This document shows, piece by piece, positions 1 to 13,665 of a stretch of DNA of 64,000 bases (within the stretch, counting starts at the first letter, position 1; every line of letters starts with the position of its first letter). The stretch covers positions 20,857,352-20,921,351 of the forward strand of contig NC_080720.1 in the NCBI RefSeq assembly GCF_019097595.1, written 5' to 3'. Position numbers and translations under genes: made by a program. Under the pieces are notes generated by a model. The model made no database searches and was not told the DNA's origin. It worked only from the letters and a program-made list of their open reading frames with translations. This stretch comes from Hemibagrus wyckioides. Lineage: Eukaryota > Chordata > Actinopteri > Siluriformes > Bagridae.

Positions 1-184
1 GACTCATGATCGTATGGATCAGAGCCACACACACACACACACACACAGGCAGGTCTGATGGAAACATGCTGCAAGACAAAAGACTCGGATGAGAAAGAGA
101 GAAGAAAAACAAAAAGAATGATTGATAGAAAATCAAAACATGAGAAGGAGAAAAGTCACGGAGAAAGACAGAGCAGCTTTTCAC

Positions 185-215
<31 letters not shown>

Positions 216-990
216 AAGAGTGAAAGAGAGAGAGAGGATACTACAGTTCATACAGACTGATAAATCAACTTAAATCAACTTTCACAGATAATACATCAGA
301 CACACATACACACACACACACACACACACTTAGGTCTACATTGAGTTATTCTGGACATACTAAATCATTACACACACCAGTCCTATGGCCCCATAGCTAC
401 ACTAGATTCTTAAGCTGTGTTCCATATGATGTAGTACACACTGTGCACTATGTACTCTACCATCTCATAGAGCAAATGGAAAGCTAACGTTACTACTAAC
501 TGGGTATAAGCCATTTCCCAGTCAGGGTTAAATGATGTCACGTAATGTAACACCGCTAGCTTTCCAAAAGTCTACCGGCGTGTCATCAGTAAATATAATG
601 ACATTATATATGTTATATACATTATAGTAATGAGTTTAGTCAGTTTCTGTTTTTTTTCTGTGTAATTACACCAACTGATCAGTTCTAGCTGAAGGGCTGG
701 ATTTCGTTTGCATTCATAGCCCCTTCCTTAACCCGCTGAACTTTTCCCACTGAAGTAGAAACATCTCATACACTCCAACTCTGTTGAGCTGCTGGATAAT
801 ACTTCATTGATTAAGACTTAAATAATTCACTTTTATGAGCTGCTGGATAATACGATTTTGGGAGTAATACAGTGGCAGGGAAAGTCATTTATTTGTCAGT
901 TAAGGAAAATTGCTTTGATTTTTAATATCTTTGATCATTTGGATTATAGAAGCATGACTGTGACTGTAGCATTATTTAAATCACAGATTT

Positions 991-1254
991 ATATTAATGC
1001 AGTCTGGTGGTCCAGCAGCAGGATCCTTCGCTGTCATTGCCGCAGCCCAGGTTCGATTCCCGGGCAGGGAGCTAACCCAGCCACTGAAGAGTTAGCTCTC
1101 AGTGTCGGTCCCATGCCCGGATTAAACGGGAGGGTTGCATCAAGAAGGGCATCCGGTGTAAAACCTGTGCCAAATCAAAACACGCGGACCAAATGATCTG
1201 CTGTGGTGACCCCTAATAGGGAGCAGCCAAAAGAACAACATATTAATGCAGTCT
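991..1254 (+). mobile_element. tRNA-derived SINE with 15-bp target-site duplication
   Basis: The body is 1006-1239, flanked by perfect duplications ATATTAATGCAGTCT at 991-1005 and 1240-1254. A tRNA-like B box (GGTTCGATTCC) is at 1050-1060. The 3' half carries GAAGGGCATCCGGTGTAAAA and ends GGGAGCAGCCAAAAGAACAACA, a tail common to many fish SINEs and thought to be shared with a partner LINE. The 112-residue ORF at 858-1196 is read-through of this element and not a gene. Confidence 0.9.
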
Positions 1255-3264
1255 AATGGCTCATTATACATCTATGTAGTACCAGCTCATACACTTGTAT
1301 GGAAGAGTCTCCATATAATCTATAAAGGCTAATAAAAATAGATATCTGTAATAAAGAGAAATGTATAGTTCTTGATTCGGTGATGTTTGTCTGTAAAGAG
1401 ATGTACGTTTATAAAACGTATGTCACATGTCAGGCTTCTGTAACAGTCAGTAAGGGTGTATACTCACACTGTGCCTGATTACCCTGTATCAAGCCCAAGC
1501 ATTATTGTCCCCTCTCTGTCTCCTCACTCATGCACTCCTGTTACACTTCACATTCATGCTTACATCAGATATGATGCAATTTTTTGTTTTGAAGAAACAG
1601 CACAATGATAGCACCCATCATTGTAACGTCCCTTTGTTACGTTGTGGCTTATGGAGTCGTTTGGGATGTGGTGACATGTGACCCACGCACATGACTAAAA
1701 GATTTATTACTTAAGCAGCACAGTGAATTTCACTGAATACATATGAGACTATCTATACAGAAGCAGCTGATGTTCAAGGAGGAATTTGCAGCTTTACTTT
1801 CTGATCATCAACAAAGTGAGGACAAAACCGGTCACGTTGAAAAATCTAAATAGTAATAGAAGATGTTTGTAGTAGTAATGATGGCAGTAGCACAGACACA
1901 AGTAGTAGCCCTTACAGGTTGACATTAACATTAATGTGATTAGGCTGCTGTAATGTGACAAAAATACAGTAACTGCGACCACAACTAGACAACTAGTCAA
2001 ACTAGATATTGGGGGTCAACAGCCTGGTGGTACACATGGCCTAGTGTGAGAACAATCTAAGCTGCAGCCAAGTCTTTAAGACACAGGAACATTTAATTTA
2101 CAGGACGTTCTCTCTGGAACATGGCAATTTTGCTAGCCTTTTCCTCAGAGAGAGGAGAAAAAGAGGCTGGTGTGAGAATGGCTGTTTATAGCTGCTATAA
2201 TCGAAGGTTTTGTGAACGTTCCACAAGATAAAATGTGACTATAAGCGGATAAAAAGTGCGACCTATTATTCATTCATGAACTGGATACTGTAGTCGTTGA
2301 AAAATTGATGAGGCATATGAGGAACAAAGCTTTTCGCAAGGTGATGTCAGAGGAAAATATAATCAGCTTCACAGGACATCACAACCCTCCACGGTTGATT
2401 GTTTTCCCATAACAGCATGCCCCATTGTGTTTTATTCAATCCATAATGCTCTTAACTTAATCAAGCTCTCAGCTTTTTTTTTTAGTTCATTAAAACAGCG
2501 TAAAAGCATTACAGTACTTTTTATTTCCTTTTGTCTGGGATGTTTGTTTGAAGGGACACGCAGCATCTGTAATAACATTTTCGGCTTCTCATTATCAGTA
2601 ACGGTGTTGCGTATCATTAAAGGATAGCGCTATTTCCGATTTCATTACGACGAGACACGGTGACGCCGGTATAATGCCACATCCCTGGATGCATTCTGCA
2701 GTAAATATTCACCACTGAGTTCTGAAAAAGCAAACTAAATGCCATCTCAGTTCAACTCGATGCATCTCAATTACATAAGCAGGAGTAACTGTATGTAAAT
2801 CAATAGTCTAATGATCTCTAAATGTCAGCTGATAAAGAACAAGCGCGCATCGCCTAATAGTTTTCGGCGTTCAATGAGTTTGACCCGCACATTACCCTCT
2901 CGTAGAAAGGCACCCGTGTACTCTTTAGCCACAGCTCTTTTCTGAAGAGAAGAAGACTTGGGTTAGGGTTAGATGGGGAAATTGTTCCACTGTCTTCACC
3001 AAGTCTGTGAGTCGAATCTGCTCAAGTATAAACAGCCTCATTTTTAAAATATCTCTCACATGAACCTTTCACAATGGATGCAACTCATAAACTAATTATC
3101 AAGTCGTTTGTCAGCTGGGTCAGATTATGCCGAACACGAGAACTAGAAACTGAGGCTTTGTTGTGGTTGCTATGACCTCATATTTACTTTTCAAGGTTCC
3201 AAATTGAGCTTTAACAGAATGTTTAGCTTCAATACTTTTAGGCTACAATGTTAGCCATGAATGT

Positions 3265-3423
3265 AACTACGTTAATGTAATATTTTTGTTGTTCTTTCGG
3301 CTGCTCCCTGTTTTTTGGGGTCTTGGTTAGCAACCTGCCAAGGAATCGAATCTGGGCCACGGCAATGCGAGCACGGGATCCTGCCTCTGGACCACCAGGA
3401 GGCCCAACTACGTTAATGTAATA
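3265..3423 (-). mobile_element. Same SINE family, minus strand, internally shortened, 18-bp target-site duplication
   Basis: The body is 3283-3405 in reverse orientation, between perfect duplications AACTACGTTAATGTAATA at 3265-3282 and 3406-3423. It keeps the tRNA-like head and the terminal GGGAGCAGCCGAAAGAACAAC tail but lacks about 110 bp of the middle seen in the copy at 1006-1239. The ORF at 3238-3474 is contained in it. Confidence 0.88.
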
Positions 3424-6242
3424 AATGTGGATAATGATAAATCTGTCTATTATATTACACTTTGATGGACCCATTCTTCAAACCCTTCAAATCAAGCAGA
3501 AACTCTTGAACGCAGCACAATAGTTCATAGTATAGTTCAGACTCATTCTTATAGCTCAGCAACCGGCACTTTTTTTTAAATAGAGGATGCTACATCCCAC
3601 AGAGGGATCTGTGATTTTTTTCCCAGACAGATAATAAAGAGCACTATAAGTTCAACTATATTCTCAGAACCACCCCCCCCCCCCAAAAAAAAAAACACTC
3701 TGATTCAGTCTCTAAACTAATGGCTCATGCCTCCTGACAGCTCTCCGTTGACTGAGCAGGATCGGGTAGCGACATGTAGCACATGAAGTTGAACACGCTT
3801 TTTTTTGCAGCAACACCGCTCACGATGGAATTTACTTTTACATTTCATTTACATTTTATTTAGCTTTTAAAAGAATTTGGAGAGAGTTTCTTCAGTGAGC
3901 AGGAACCACTTGTGATAACATCTACACCAAATACAAAGCAAGAACATTCTATTAAAGCAAGACAACAAAGAAAAAGACGATTCCTAGCATAGTTTTATAC
4001 ACACAGCACAGGATTCACTACCAGTGAAGACATATATGTAATTACTTCCTGTGAAAGCTGTGCACATGTTCTATGCATGAGGCTGAATGTGCGTTGCGAT
4101 GGCATAACACGGCACATGCTAGCTCAAATCTTCAGAAAATCTGCATTAAATTAAGAAACATTGCAAGCTCCTTTGAATATGTTAAGGTATGTTTCAATTT
4201 GCAATCATTTCTGCGATCGCAAAATCACAAACTCCTGGAGGGACTGGACACTGGACCAATCTGACCAGTGTTGTTCTATTTAAGCACTTTAGATACTGAT
4301 TGTACCAGGAAATAGAATTTTCAGTGTTGAGCTTCGAGGGATGAGAGTATGATTGAGTCGAACAGCAGCAAACAGGCACAACAGAGCTAGTATTGTTCTA
4401 ACAAGCTGGTGATGACATACTAAAAATACATGATCAATGCCCTCAGGTTTGTTGAAAACAATCTTGTGTGTGGCAGCGTTGTTTTAATACAGCGGAATTG
4501 GCCCACGGGAGCGCAGTGTCATTTGAAATGCACATTACTCCTAATGGCCACGCCATTACACATAGCTGCCCTTAAATTAGCCCTTCTCGCCTGAACGCCT
4601 GCTATTATGATAATATTCTGAAATTTATTTGTGCAGAACCCCGACATGCTGGAGAGCATTTAAAATCATGATGAAACCGCTGTATATAACTTCATATGCA
4701 TATATAATCGCGTAGTGAAGACCTCACTGAAGGGTCTTGTTGGTCTGGAAGAGTCAGTTTTATGCCGCCGGTTGTGTAGCGAGCATAAAGAAAAGGCTGT
4801 GAGGACAGGAGCACAGGACCTCACGGCCAAGCATGCGACTGTGTGTGGGAGTTGGCATCCTGCTCTCTTACAGGTAGATGACAAGAGGGCAGGTGTGAGT
4901 GGGTTGAGTCTGGACATGACCCAGACACTCTTGCTGTGAGGATTATGAAGGGAACACGCGAGAAAAACAAACCTCCTGCTTTCAGCAGTGTGACTTATTT
5001 AACGTTGATCCCGACATTAGCTTTTTTTCTTGTATGGAGACATTTTATTGTTAGTTTGGTGAGAACTGTTTTTCATCACCGGGAAATAAAATCCACAAAT
5101 GAGTAACATAGAGTAATAAAGATTTGGGAATGCAGACAATGAAATGGCTTTAAATGACCAGAGATTTTTTGCCAAATCACGTTATGTGACGTCATCACAA
5201 CACACATTTAGCCAAAGCCCTTTGTGATTCATATGCATCAAACATGATTACAGTTATTTTAGAATGTAATTAAATACTGTATGTGTCTTCACTGGTAGGA
5301 GTTTAAAAGGAAGAATCCTGTGCTTGCAATTTCACCATTTCAAGTATATTTCTGTAAAAAAGCACTCAGCATATCAAAGCCTTTTTAGCCACAGCAATCA
5401 CAAAAAAACTCTTCTTGGAGGAACTGCTGATATACCAGATAATGAATAATGTGCTGCTACGTACCTTGGTAGTAAAAAGTATGGATATTCACTATGGAAC
5501 AGAACAGAGTAAATACAGTACAACTAGCATTTCTACCCCAGTATTTCAGGAGTGCAGCTGTGCAGTGGGGAATGTTATGAGAGCGGCAGCACTTGCAATT
5601 TTTAGGTGGTTTCACAGTGATGACAAAAAAACAAACAAAAAAAAACACTATCCTAGTCAAAAGCACTGGAGATGAAAGAAGTGGGCGGGACTGCCAGGTG
5701 ACGTCGACAAATAGTGGAAAATTCCAATCACAGCTAATTCTCAGTTTGTCATGTAGATTGGCTCGTCTGCTGTTTTGCCGTATCGAGTGATAACTTGTAT
5801 GAGCATACTGCAGCGTTAAACCCTGGAGCTTCTATGCAAAGTGCATGAAGGTAAACAGCAGGGTTACTGCCATAATAATATCAATAACTGAAATATCATG
5901 GAAAATCACATAGAGAAGATTAAACCGTTATGTCACACAAGCCTAATGTAGAGCGTATACTGTATATACTTAAGTCTCATGTATGCCTTTATGTGGTATT
6001 TGAAAAGGAACGCATGTGACGACTGGGTGAAATTGGAACTTATTTTGGAAAAGTGGAACTTAAGTGGACAAATTTAAAAAGAGAGCTTTTTCAAATGAAA
6101 ACTAGCTAGATCCACTGTATAGCAATATTATTAGCCATTATTACTTCTCTCCCTCTGGCAGAACCTTAATGGCTCTTGTGTAGAAATTCAAACTATTCAC
6201 TAATCCTTTTATTGTTCCTTAGAAATGATATGACTTATGTGC

Positions 6243-6280
6243 AGGGGCAGCACAAAGCTCGATCCTGAGCTCGGATTATT
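6243..6280 (+). mobile_element. Possible SINE-head fragment
   Basis: GGGGCAGCACAAAGCTCGATCCTGAGCTCGG resembles the head fragment at 11296-11345 and a tRNA-like B-box region. It is too short to assign firmly. Confidence 0.35.
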
Positions 6281-7182
6281 ATACATAAGTACGTAGAGCA
6301 TGGTATTTATTGCATTAGACGGCTAACGTAATATGTTATTAGTCATGCAATGCAGTGTACTGGACTGTCGTAGCAATGGAGTATTATATCTGTCAGAATT
6401 AGCCCTGAGGAATAATTCATGAGTCTCTATCAGTGTTACATTTACATGTACAAACGACCTGCATGGTACAAATCCCAGTATATATTATGCAAATGTGTCA
6501 TACATGTCACTGCTTTCTGTTACATTAGTCAGTGAGCCAGTGAAAAGATATTCAAAGTGATTTCTAGTGAAATTATTGGCATCTTCAGGATATGGCATGG
6601 ATGCAGCATGAAGTAATCCAACTCTGGGAGAGCTGTTTTAAAGAAGCTGGCTTTTTCATGTGTACAAAAGATGTCCTGACGCTTCCTTTTCTACCTAATT
6701 TTTGCTAAAATTATGAACAGGTAAATAAAAATTACCAGCAGTTAGAAATGGTTGTGTTTGCTTTGGGAAGTCTGACCATGGGTGTGTTCTGTGCTCCAGG
6801 CTTCCAGGCTTAAACACTACTGTCTCACGCATATCACCGAGCTCTGTGCAGATCCAGGAAACAATTAGTTTAGCAAATAATCTGTCAGGAACTAGTTATT
6901 ATCTGTGTGCCTAGGATCACATTATGCTATTGTTTATTACTCTTTTAGCAATGTGTTGACTATTTAATTACTTTGAAATTCTCAATTACACAGTAGAGTC
7001 TCCACATACAGTTCTGTTTTTTTTTTTTTTCTTTTGCTACTGTTGTATTTCAGGCCTGCAGTCTGTTTATTTTGCCTCTGGATTTGCCTGCTGGACTGAA
7101 AAAAGCAATGTCAATGTAGTGAAATTTAACCTTTAATCCCTGCAGCTTAGCTCCTGACCTTTTAACCTTTTATGTTCTACAG

Positions 7183-7242
7183 AGGCTGGCCAGAGAGGCG
7201 GAGCAGATCCAGACATTGCACCCCTGGAGGAACAACATTACG
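7183..7242 (+). CDS. cacna2d2: cacna2d2 coding exon i (60 nt), alpha2/delta calcium channel subunit
   Basis: This is an internal coding exon of the alpha2/delta auxiliary subunit of high-voltage-activated calcium channels, an extracellular glycoprotein that promotes trafficking and surface expression of CaV1 and CaV2 channels. It reads RLAREAEQIQTLHPWRNNIT in phase 0 and matches the RLA.EAE...H.W segment that follows the N-terminal helix in alpha2delta-1 and -2. It is flanked by an acceptor ending CTACAG (7177-7182) and a near-consensus donor GTAAGT (7243-7248). The last three residues form an N-I-T glycosylation sequon. Both ends are phase 0, so skipping it would keep the frame. The next exon is 20.4 kb downstream. 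The family call comes from the joined exons; alone this exon would be weak evidence. Confidence 0.9.
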
Positions 7243-7689
7243 GTAAGTGTGCCTGTATTTTTGGATTTCTAATCCTGTCTTGTAGTCATGTGGACTGCAG
7301 TGATATACATTCAGGTACCGTCATCCTTTAAATTAGGCTAATACAGTGATAGTGATAAAGCGTCACTGAGGCTTAGTGGATAAAAAAGACTCCCCGTTGC
7401 TGATACACTATATGAAATTTCAAGGTGATTAAATGAGAAATAACTAGACTCAAGTAGATGATCATTCGTAATTCAACTCAGAAGTATTCAAGACGATGAA
7501 TTAGTTTAAGTTTTAAAAAACGTATCTATCCAAACCAGTTGGAGATAAAGGAAAGTTGTTCACATTACTTTATGGGGCTATCATGTTTTACAATCTTTAT
7601 AGATGGTGGGAGTTGACTTAAAATTATAAAACATAAATAATACAAATTAGTCCGTTTAAATTTATATAGCTATGCAGTGGCCATAATTT

Positions 7690-7790
7690 AAGAACGATCT
7701 AATTCTGTTTTATTTGTATAGAACTTTTAAGAATGGACATTATCACAAAGCAGCTTTAAAGAAATTTCTAAAAATATCTAAAATGATCGT
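7690..7790 (-). repeat. Common fish interspersed repeat, reverse fragment
   Basis: TTTTATTTGTATAGAAC and ACAAAGCAGCTTTAAAGAAA, read in reverse, match the 3' part of the repeat at 15395-15660 and 51385-51597 (CTTTGAGA..ATGTCCATTGCTAA..). Confidence 0.55.
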
Positions 7791-8965
7791 TTGAACATCT
7801 ACATTGGCAAAAGTCATGGAGGGTGTGTTGAAGAAAAAACTGTCTAGGATACATGGAGATAGCTACACATGCTGGGTCTTTATGAGATAAACCTACCACA
7901 TGTACAGTTTGTAGAATTAAGTAAAATTAATACAGACATGCAACTGTTACTAGCCAACATTTTCCCACCCCATTATTGCTGCATCCAGTAGTGGGAAAGT
8001 GCCACCATGGTACAGACAAATAAATGCTTGTGTAAAATGATATACAAACAAATAAATGATGCTTTTTCATCAAATCCAAAACATTACTAGTGTGAAATGG
8101 GAAAAGGGCAGGGCTTCGGTTCATATTGGAGAGTATGAACCACTTGTGCCGATCTCAGTTAGCTCGTCTGCCATCCAGTGCGGACCTCGTATGCAAAACA
8201 CATAATCACCGGCACGTCTGATAGTCTGTTAAATATTTATTTTCCATCTCAGCCCATCACCCGTGCCTCTGGGGCACACCCCACAGTTTCAATACCTCTG
8301 GTCTGGAAAATGAAGTACTGACACGGACTACTTGATAAGTCAGTTGATGTCATGTGATCGTGTCCCACATAATAATCCGAAAGCAGCCAAACATCCGAGA
8401 GCACTTTAACACCCCTACAAACCGCATTACTGTGTGTTCTAGCCCCTGTTCACAGCCACGTACTCCAAATATCCTTTACAAAAACACCGGCACCACACAC
8501 ACTCTGCCGTCTGTCTCCAGGGAGACCATGCTTGCTGTCATGCTACACTTCCTACAAATGGAATTTTAACCCCATGCCTCCCGAGGGATATTTGAGAAAA
8601 GACTCTAAAGCTAATAATTATGAAACCTCCTCACTGCGAGAGCCCATTTCTGTTCATGGCTGCTTAGCCACTGCACTCACAGGGAGGCGGGGAGAGAGCT
8701 GCCTATCACTCCACACACTCCTCGCTTAGAGCTCTGCAACTAAATGTGTTTTCTAGCATCACATGCATGCACGCAGACATTACATGCTTTAAAAACACTC
8801 GCCTCCATGTGTTCTGCAGAGTTAAAATTGGCTGCACACATTACAAATACTCGTTTTCTGTCTCTTTTTCGTCTGTTTTCATTCTTTCTGGTTTAGAACA
8901 ACAGGCTTATGCTGGATGCCAGAAACATACCTCGCTGTTTAAGTTTCTTCTTCTGTCCACACTTA

Positions 8966-9090
8966 ATTCTTCCTCACTCTCTCTCACTACCCTTTCGTTT
9001 CTCTCCCCTGTCCCCGCCTCTCTTTCTCTCTCGCTCTCTCTCTCTCTTTCTCTCTCTCTCTTCTCTTTCGCTTTCCCTCTCCTCCCTGTT
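8966..9090 (+). repeat. Polypyrimidine region
   Basis: Long imperfect CT/TTC/CCT-rich stretch just upstream of a short unique segment. Leucine/serine ORFs here are low-complexity translations. Confidence 0.8.
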
Positions 9091-9346
9091 ATCAGCCCTC
9101 CTCATTTCTAATCAGCCATGAAAACAGTTTGAAAATGTCATATTGTTGCAAACACTGCAAATGAGACCTAATGGGGGTGCGGGCATTAATAATGTATCAC
9201 GGGGCTGATTTCATTTGCTTTTATAATTAGCCCAGGTAATGAAGCACCGTGGAGGCCCGAACCGTTTCTGCACCTTCACACAAGAGAGAGGGGCAAGACA
9301 CGTCCTTTAGTGAGGACGAGTGTCTTTGGTGATTCTGGCTTGCCTG

Positions 9347-9524
<178 letters not shown>

Positions 9525-10037
9525 CCTTGTTTGGCAAATGTACACTGTTTCCTTTTTTTGGCTGAAGACTGCTGACTGACACTGTAATTAGATTAGACCT
9601 CCATGCTTTTTGGGCACATTAGGGACCCAGAGTGAAAAGCATGTTAAAGCAGTTGGAGGGAGGAAAAGAGACTGAGAGAAAAGACAGCTACATGGAAGGA
9701 GGGGAGTAGAGAGAGAGAAAGCGAGAGAGAGGCGTGCGTAAAAAATAGACAAAATAATATAATAATGAAGAATAGTAAAAATGTGTGTGTGTATGGATGT
9801 GTGCTGTGTACATACACACCTCTCCTACATCGTGTGGTGCATCTGCTTGCAGTACTTTGGACAGTAGAGCTATTAGGCTCCATCATCCTGCACCTGAACA
9901 CTGAATATTTTTTACACAGCCCTGCATATTTTTCATCAGAATATAAAAAATAGCCATACTGTATAAATCACACTATATACGTTCTCTGTTAAAAAGCTGT
10001 TTTCACACCAAAGATAAAGTTTCTGCAGAGACTATAC

Positions 10038-10850
10038 ATTCGCCAGAAGTATTGGAACGCCAAGCCCAATTCTTTTGCTCTACAGTGAAGATACATGGGT
10101 TTTAGCGTAAAGATGAATATGAGATGATATGTTATACATGAGAATTTCAGCATTCTTTTCCAGATATTTACATCTGGATGTGTTAAACAACTTAAAATAG
10201 AGCACCTTTGGTTTGCATCCATCTGTTGTGATCAGAAATATTGGAACATGTGTGTGACAGCTGTTAAACTGATTGTCTAAACAATTCATGTATCTATAAA
10301 TATCTCCTCTTAGTTTCAGCCAAACCAAGAATAGACATTGTTAAAAATGATAAACCAGATTGAACCAGATTGAACTAACATAGGGGCAAGCTAATAGAAT
10401 AATTTGGAATTTCCTGAAAAAGGAAGAAAGCACTGGTGTACTAAAAAACAGACATAGCGGCAGAAAATTTTCATTCTGTCTGCCAATTTACAGAGAAATG
10501 CATCCAAATTAATCAAGAAGAGCTTCATTATGCAGCAAAGCAATGACACAAAACACACTATCAAGACCACAATGGGAAAAGGTTTTAAACTAAGTCAATC
10601 ACCAGACCTTAACCCAGCTGAGCAGCATTTCACCTCCTGAAGAGGAAACTGAAGAGAGAAACTCCACAAAACAAGCAACTACTGAAAGAAGCTGCAGCAC
10701 AAGCCTGGAGGAAGCATCCCAAAAGAAGGATGCAACAGTCTGGTCATAGTTATTGTAAGCAAGGGACATGCTATTTAATATTACGTGTTTTAATTCACAC
10801 TTGAATTTACACATTCGTGTACATTAGGTCTTTCTGTTCTTATGCTCACC
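10038..10850 (+). mobile_element. Decayed Tc1/mariner-like transposon relic
   Basis: The plus strand near 10600-10640 encodes SPDLNPAEQ, the block beside the last catalytic acidic residue of Tc1-family transposases (usually SPDLNPIE). The upstream AGAAGTATTGGAACGCC and later AGAAATATTGGAACATG resemble Tc1 terminal-type sequence. No open transposase frame remains. The ends are approximate. Confidence 0.6.
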
Positions 10851-11295
10851 TAAAAATTACGTGATTTGCCAAAAGCGGTGCCATGTTTTTATTCAACACA
10901 TCTAATACCAGGAAATCAAAGCTGAAATTCCACTCTAATGTCTCATATTCATCTTCACCAAAACATTCATCCGACACAGGATGTTTTATAAAACATGTTT
11001 GATATCATCTTAACATCATACATTATCTCTCACTGTAGCTAGGTCACCCCACATCAGAGATATTTGCATTTAAAGAAAACCAATTCAATAAATCCATAAA
11101 AAGTGGCTGTAATACTAATGATAGAAAATCTGCCATTTATAAATGAAATATAATAGCAAACTGACAGCATGAATTTCATAGCCAGTGGTTAGATCAACTT
11201 GAGATCAACTGCCTAATTATAATCAGTTAGACATTTAGCTTTTAGTCATCCAGTGTCTGATTTGATTAACACTGATCACAAATCTAGGGTGTATG

Positions 11296-11345
11296 TGGCA
11301 GCACCAGGGTCCTCAGTTCAATCCCGAGCTCGGGTTACTGCTCAC
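11296..11345 (+). mobile_element. SINE-head fragment
   Basis: GCAGCACCAGGGTCCTCAGTTCAATCCCGAGCTCGGGTTACTG has a B-box-like core (AGTTCAATCCC) and is typical of fish tRNA-derived SINE heads. The rest of the element is missing. Confidence 0.5.
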
Positions 11346-12947
11346 GATATTCACACGATATCCTCGTGTCAGAAATAAATCTCCTGAGGTCAGATGTTTC
11401 TGCATTCCTTTGGGATAGCAGAACTCATAAACACCTATTGACATGTGAAACCTCACTGTTTAGTGAGCTCATAAAAACACATTAATTTATTCAGAAATTT
11501 GCCGTTCATTAACATAAGTACATTCAGAAATATGTTCTTATATGAAGAGATTAGAGTTTGAGTAATTTTACTCGTAAGGAGACTCACTAATAAAAATTTC
11601 AACTGACAAGTTATAAATCATAAGACTGGCAACTAAAACTAAATCGAATTAATACAGATCTTGTAAAGCCTGCTCATTTCATAGTAATAGCTTTAGTAAA
11701 AGAATTAGTGGGAAAATAAGTATTGAGAGTAAGAGGCCCACTGTCCTTTAAAGATGTCTGGTCAAAGTCTGTTACACTATAATCATTATGCAATGCTACC
11801 TTATAGCATACAGTTTCCTAAATGTATATAGTATAGTGTAGATGTACTAGCAACTGATGTTATTTCTAAGGGCTATTAAACTCGTGAAGCTAGCAATAAC
11901 AATCCCAGTTTTAGCACTACCTGTGACTTGTTATGATTGCAGATTTGATTTTGCCTCTTAAGAATCTCTCCACAGCTGCGTGTCCCAGCCGCTCTTATAA
12001 GTCCAGCCATTGTAACGAATGTGCCGGTCGGCCATTATGGCCGTTACAGTGGGCTGTTGTGGTGAGGACTCGTCGTACTCAGAGTAATCTCAACAGCAGA
12101 AGTGGGGCTGAGGCCCGTTTAAATCCATCTGAACGCAATAGCGTGTGAAATGGATATTAAAGTGGTTTATTGCGTCTTATTTCTCAAGGTCATTTGGGCT
12201 CACCGCGCCGTCAGATTTGGTTTGTGACCTGTTTTTCTGTTGATTAATGCACAAATCTTGGTGTTAATCTGCTAGCTAATATTTATGTCTCACTACAAGT
12301 ACATGTATTAATATTGTCCTATTAAATTCAGTTAGTCAGATGTTGGTAAATAAGGCATGAACTGGTCATTAAAGCAGTCGGGATCTATCATCTGGTCTCG
12401 TTTAGTGTCTAGAAAATGCATCTGAATAATATGTATATTTACACTCTATTTACACTCCATTTCACAGACTAAATTCACTTGGGCATTGGTTTCCGTAACT
12501 GTACAGTAACTGTACCTTTTAATTAGAAACCAATCAGTCAGTGTGGGCATTGTATATCATACTTTACATACTGTTACATGCAACCTCACAGATATAAAAA
12601 GGTGAGTTTAGTGTGACTATTAATAAGCCTGTGGACCTCTGACTGCAACTGACCACTAAATATATCTGTTTAAAATCCATTTCACACAGGCGTGGTAGCA
12701 ATGCTGCTTTAGCACTGCCATGCCACTCTTTACATTACAACTTATACTTCTAAAATAGAGAAAAAACAATACTAATGCTAGATTCTGCTAAATAATGTTA
12801 TGTAAATAATGATGTTATAAGTTATAATTAGACATTACATGAGCCTTAGTTCAACTTGAAGTGTTCCTCTTGTGCAGCAGGAACAAATTTATTATCAGGA
12901 TTTTGTGACCTCAAACCTGGTTGCTTTTTTCCAGGAGGTTAAGACTT

Positions 12948-13008
12948 GGACATGGATGGATGAATGAATTGATGGATGGATGGATGGATGGATGGTTGGT
13001 TGGATACA
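12948..13008 (+). repeat. (GGAT)n microsatellite
   Basis: Imperfect GGAT/GAAT/GGTT tetranucleotide array. Confidence 0.85.
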
Positions 13009-13626
13009 ATAATACATTTTAAGGGTCATTATAATGTATCCATGAGAAAAAGAATGTGAAAGGAAGAAACCCTGGATGGAACATAAGCAGACATTCTTCA
13101 AAATCGAAAAGGTTTAAACACAAAATCTTTTTTGACCTGTGCTCTGAGATGAAGACGAAGGTGTACACACACAACTGGAAGAGTATAAAGGCAGCTTGTA
13201 ATGCTGAAACTATTAAGTTTTAAAATGAAATAGCTAAATTTAAAATGAAATAGCTGTGTTAGAATATTTCTTTTAGCTCATATCTCCTCACTCATTGCAT
13301 CTGTTGTTTATTGCAATTATATGCTTTTTAGGTCAAAGACACACTTCATTATAAACAATATGTTACTTTCAGACTGTAAATGAGGGTGTAGACATCTAAT
13401 AACACAGAGCAAGTGCTTTCCCATTGCACATCAACCTGTTTGATTAGATGTGTTAGAAGGAAAGAGAAAGAAGGAAAGAAAGAAAGAATGAGGGAGAGAA
13501 ATAAAGGGATAGAACGACAGAGAGGAGAACGTAAGCTTTCCAGCCGAACGTGGCAGCTGCTGTATGTTTGAAATGCATTAGCACTAATAGCTGTGCCATT
13601 AGGGGAAAGACGAGAGGCACTCTACA

Positions 13627-13627
<1 letters not shown>

Positions 13628-13662
<35 letters not shown>
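13628..13662 (+). repeat. (GA)n microsatellite
   Basis: Pure GA tract of about 35 bp. Confidence 0.95.

Positions 13663-13665
<3 letters not shown>

Larger units (their letters stand above)
1..7182 (+). other. cacna2d2: cacna2d2 intron, 3' part (upstream of first exon seen)
   Basis: Non-coding sequence that ends in the acceptor TTCTACAG at 7175-7182. It holds CA, GT and GA microsatellites (33-47, 188-235, 309-329), two SINE insertions (1006-1239 and 3283-3405), a short SINE-head fragment near 6243-6280, and otherwise unique AT-rich sequence. I looked for the alpha2/delta exon that normally precedes the RLA..EAE segment (around the motif EPQKLVEKVAGDIESLLD) and did not find it, so the intron probably starts before base 1. 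Short ORFs here show no recognisable protein. Confidence 0.7.
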
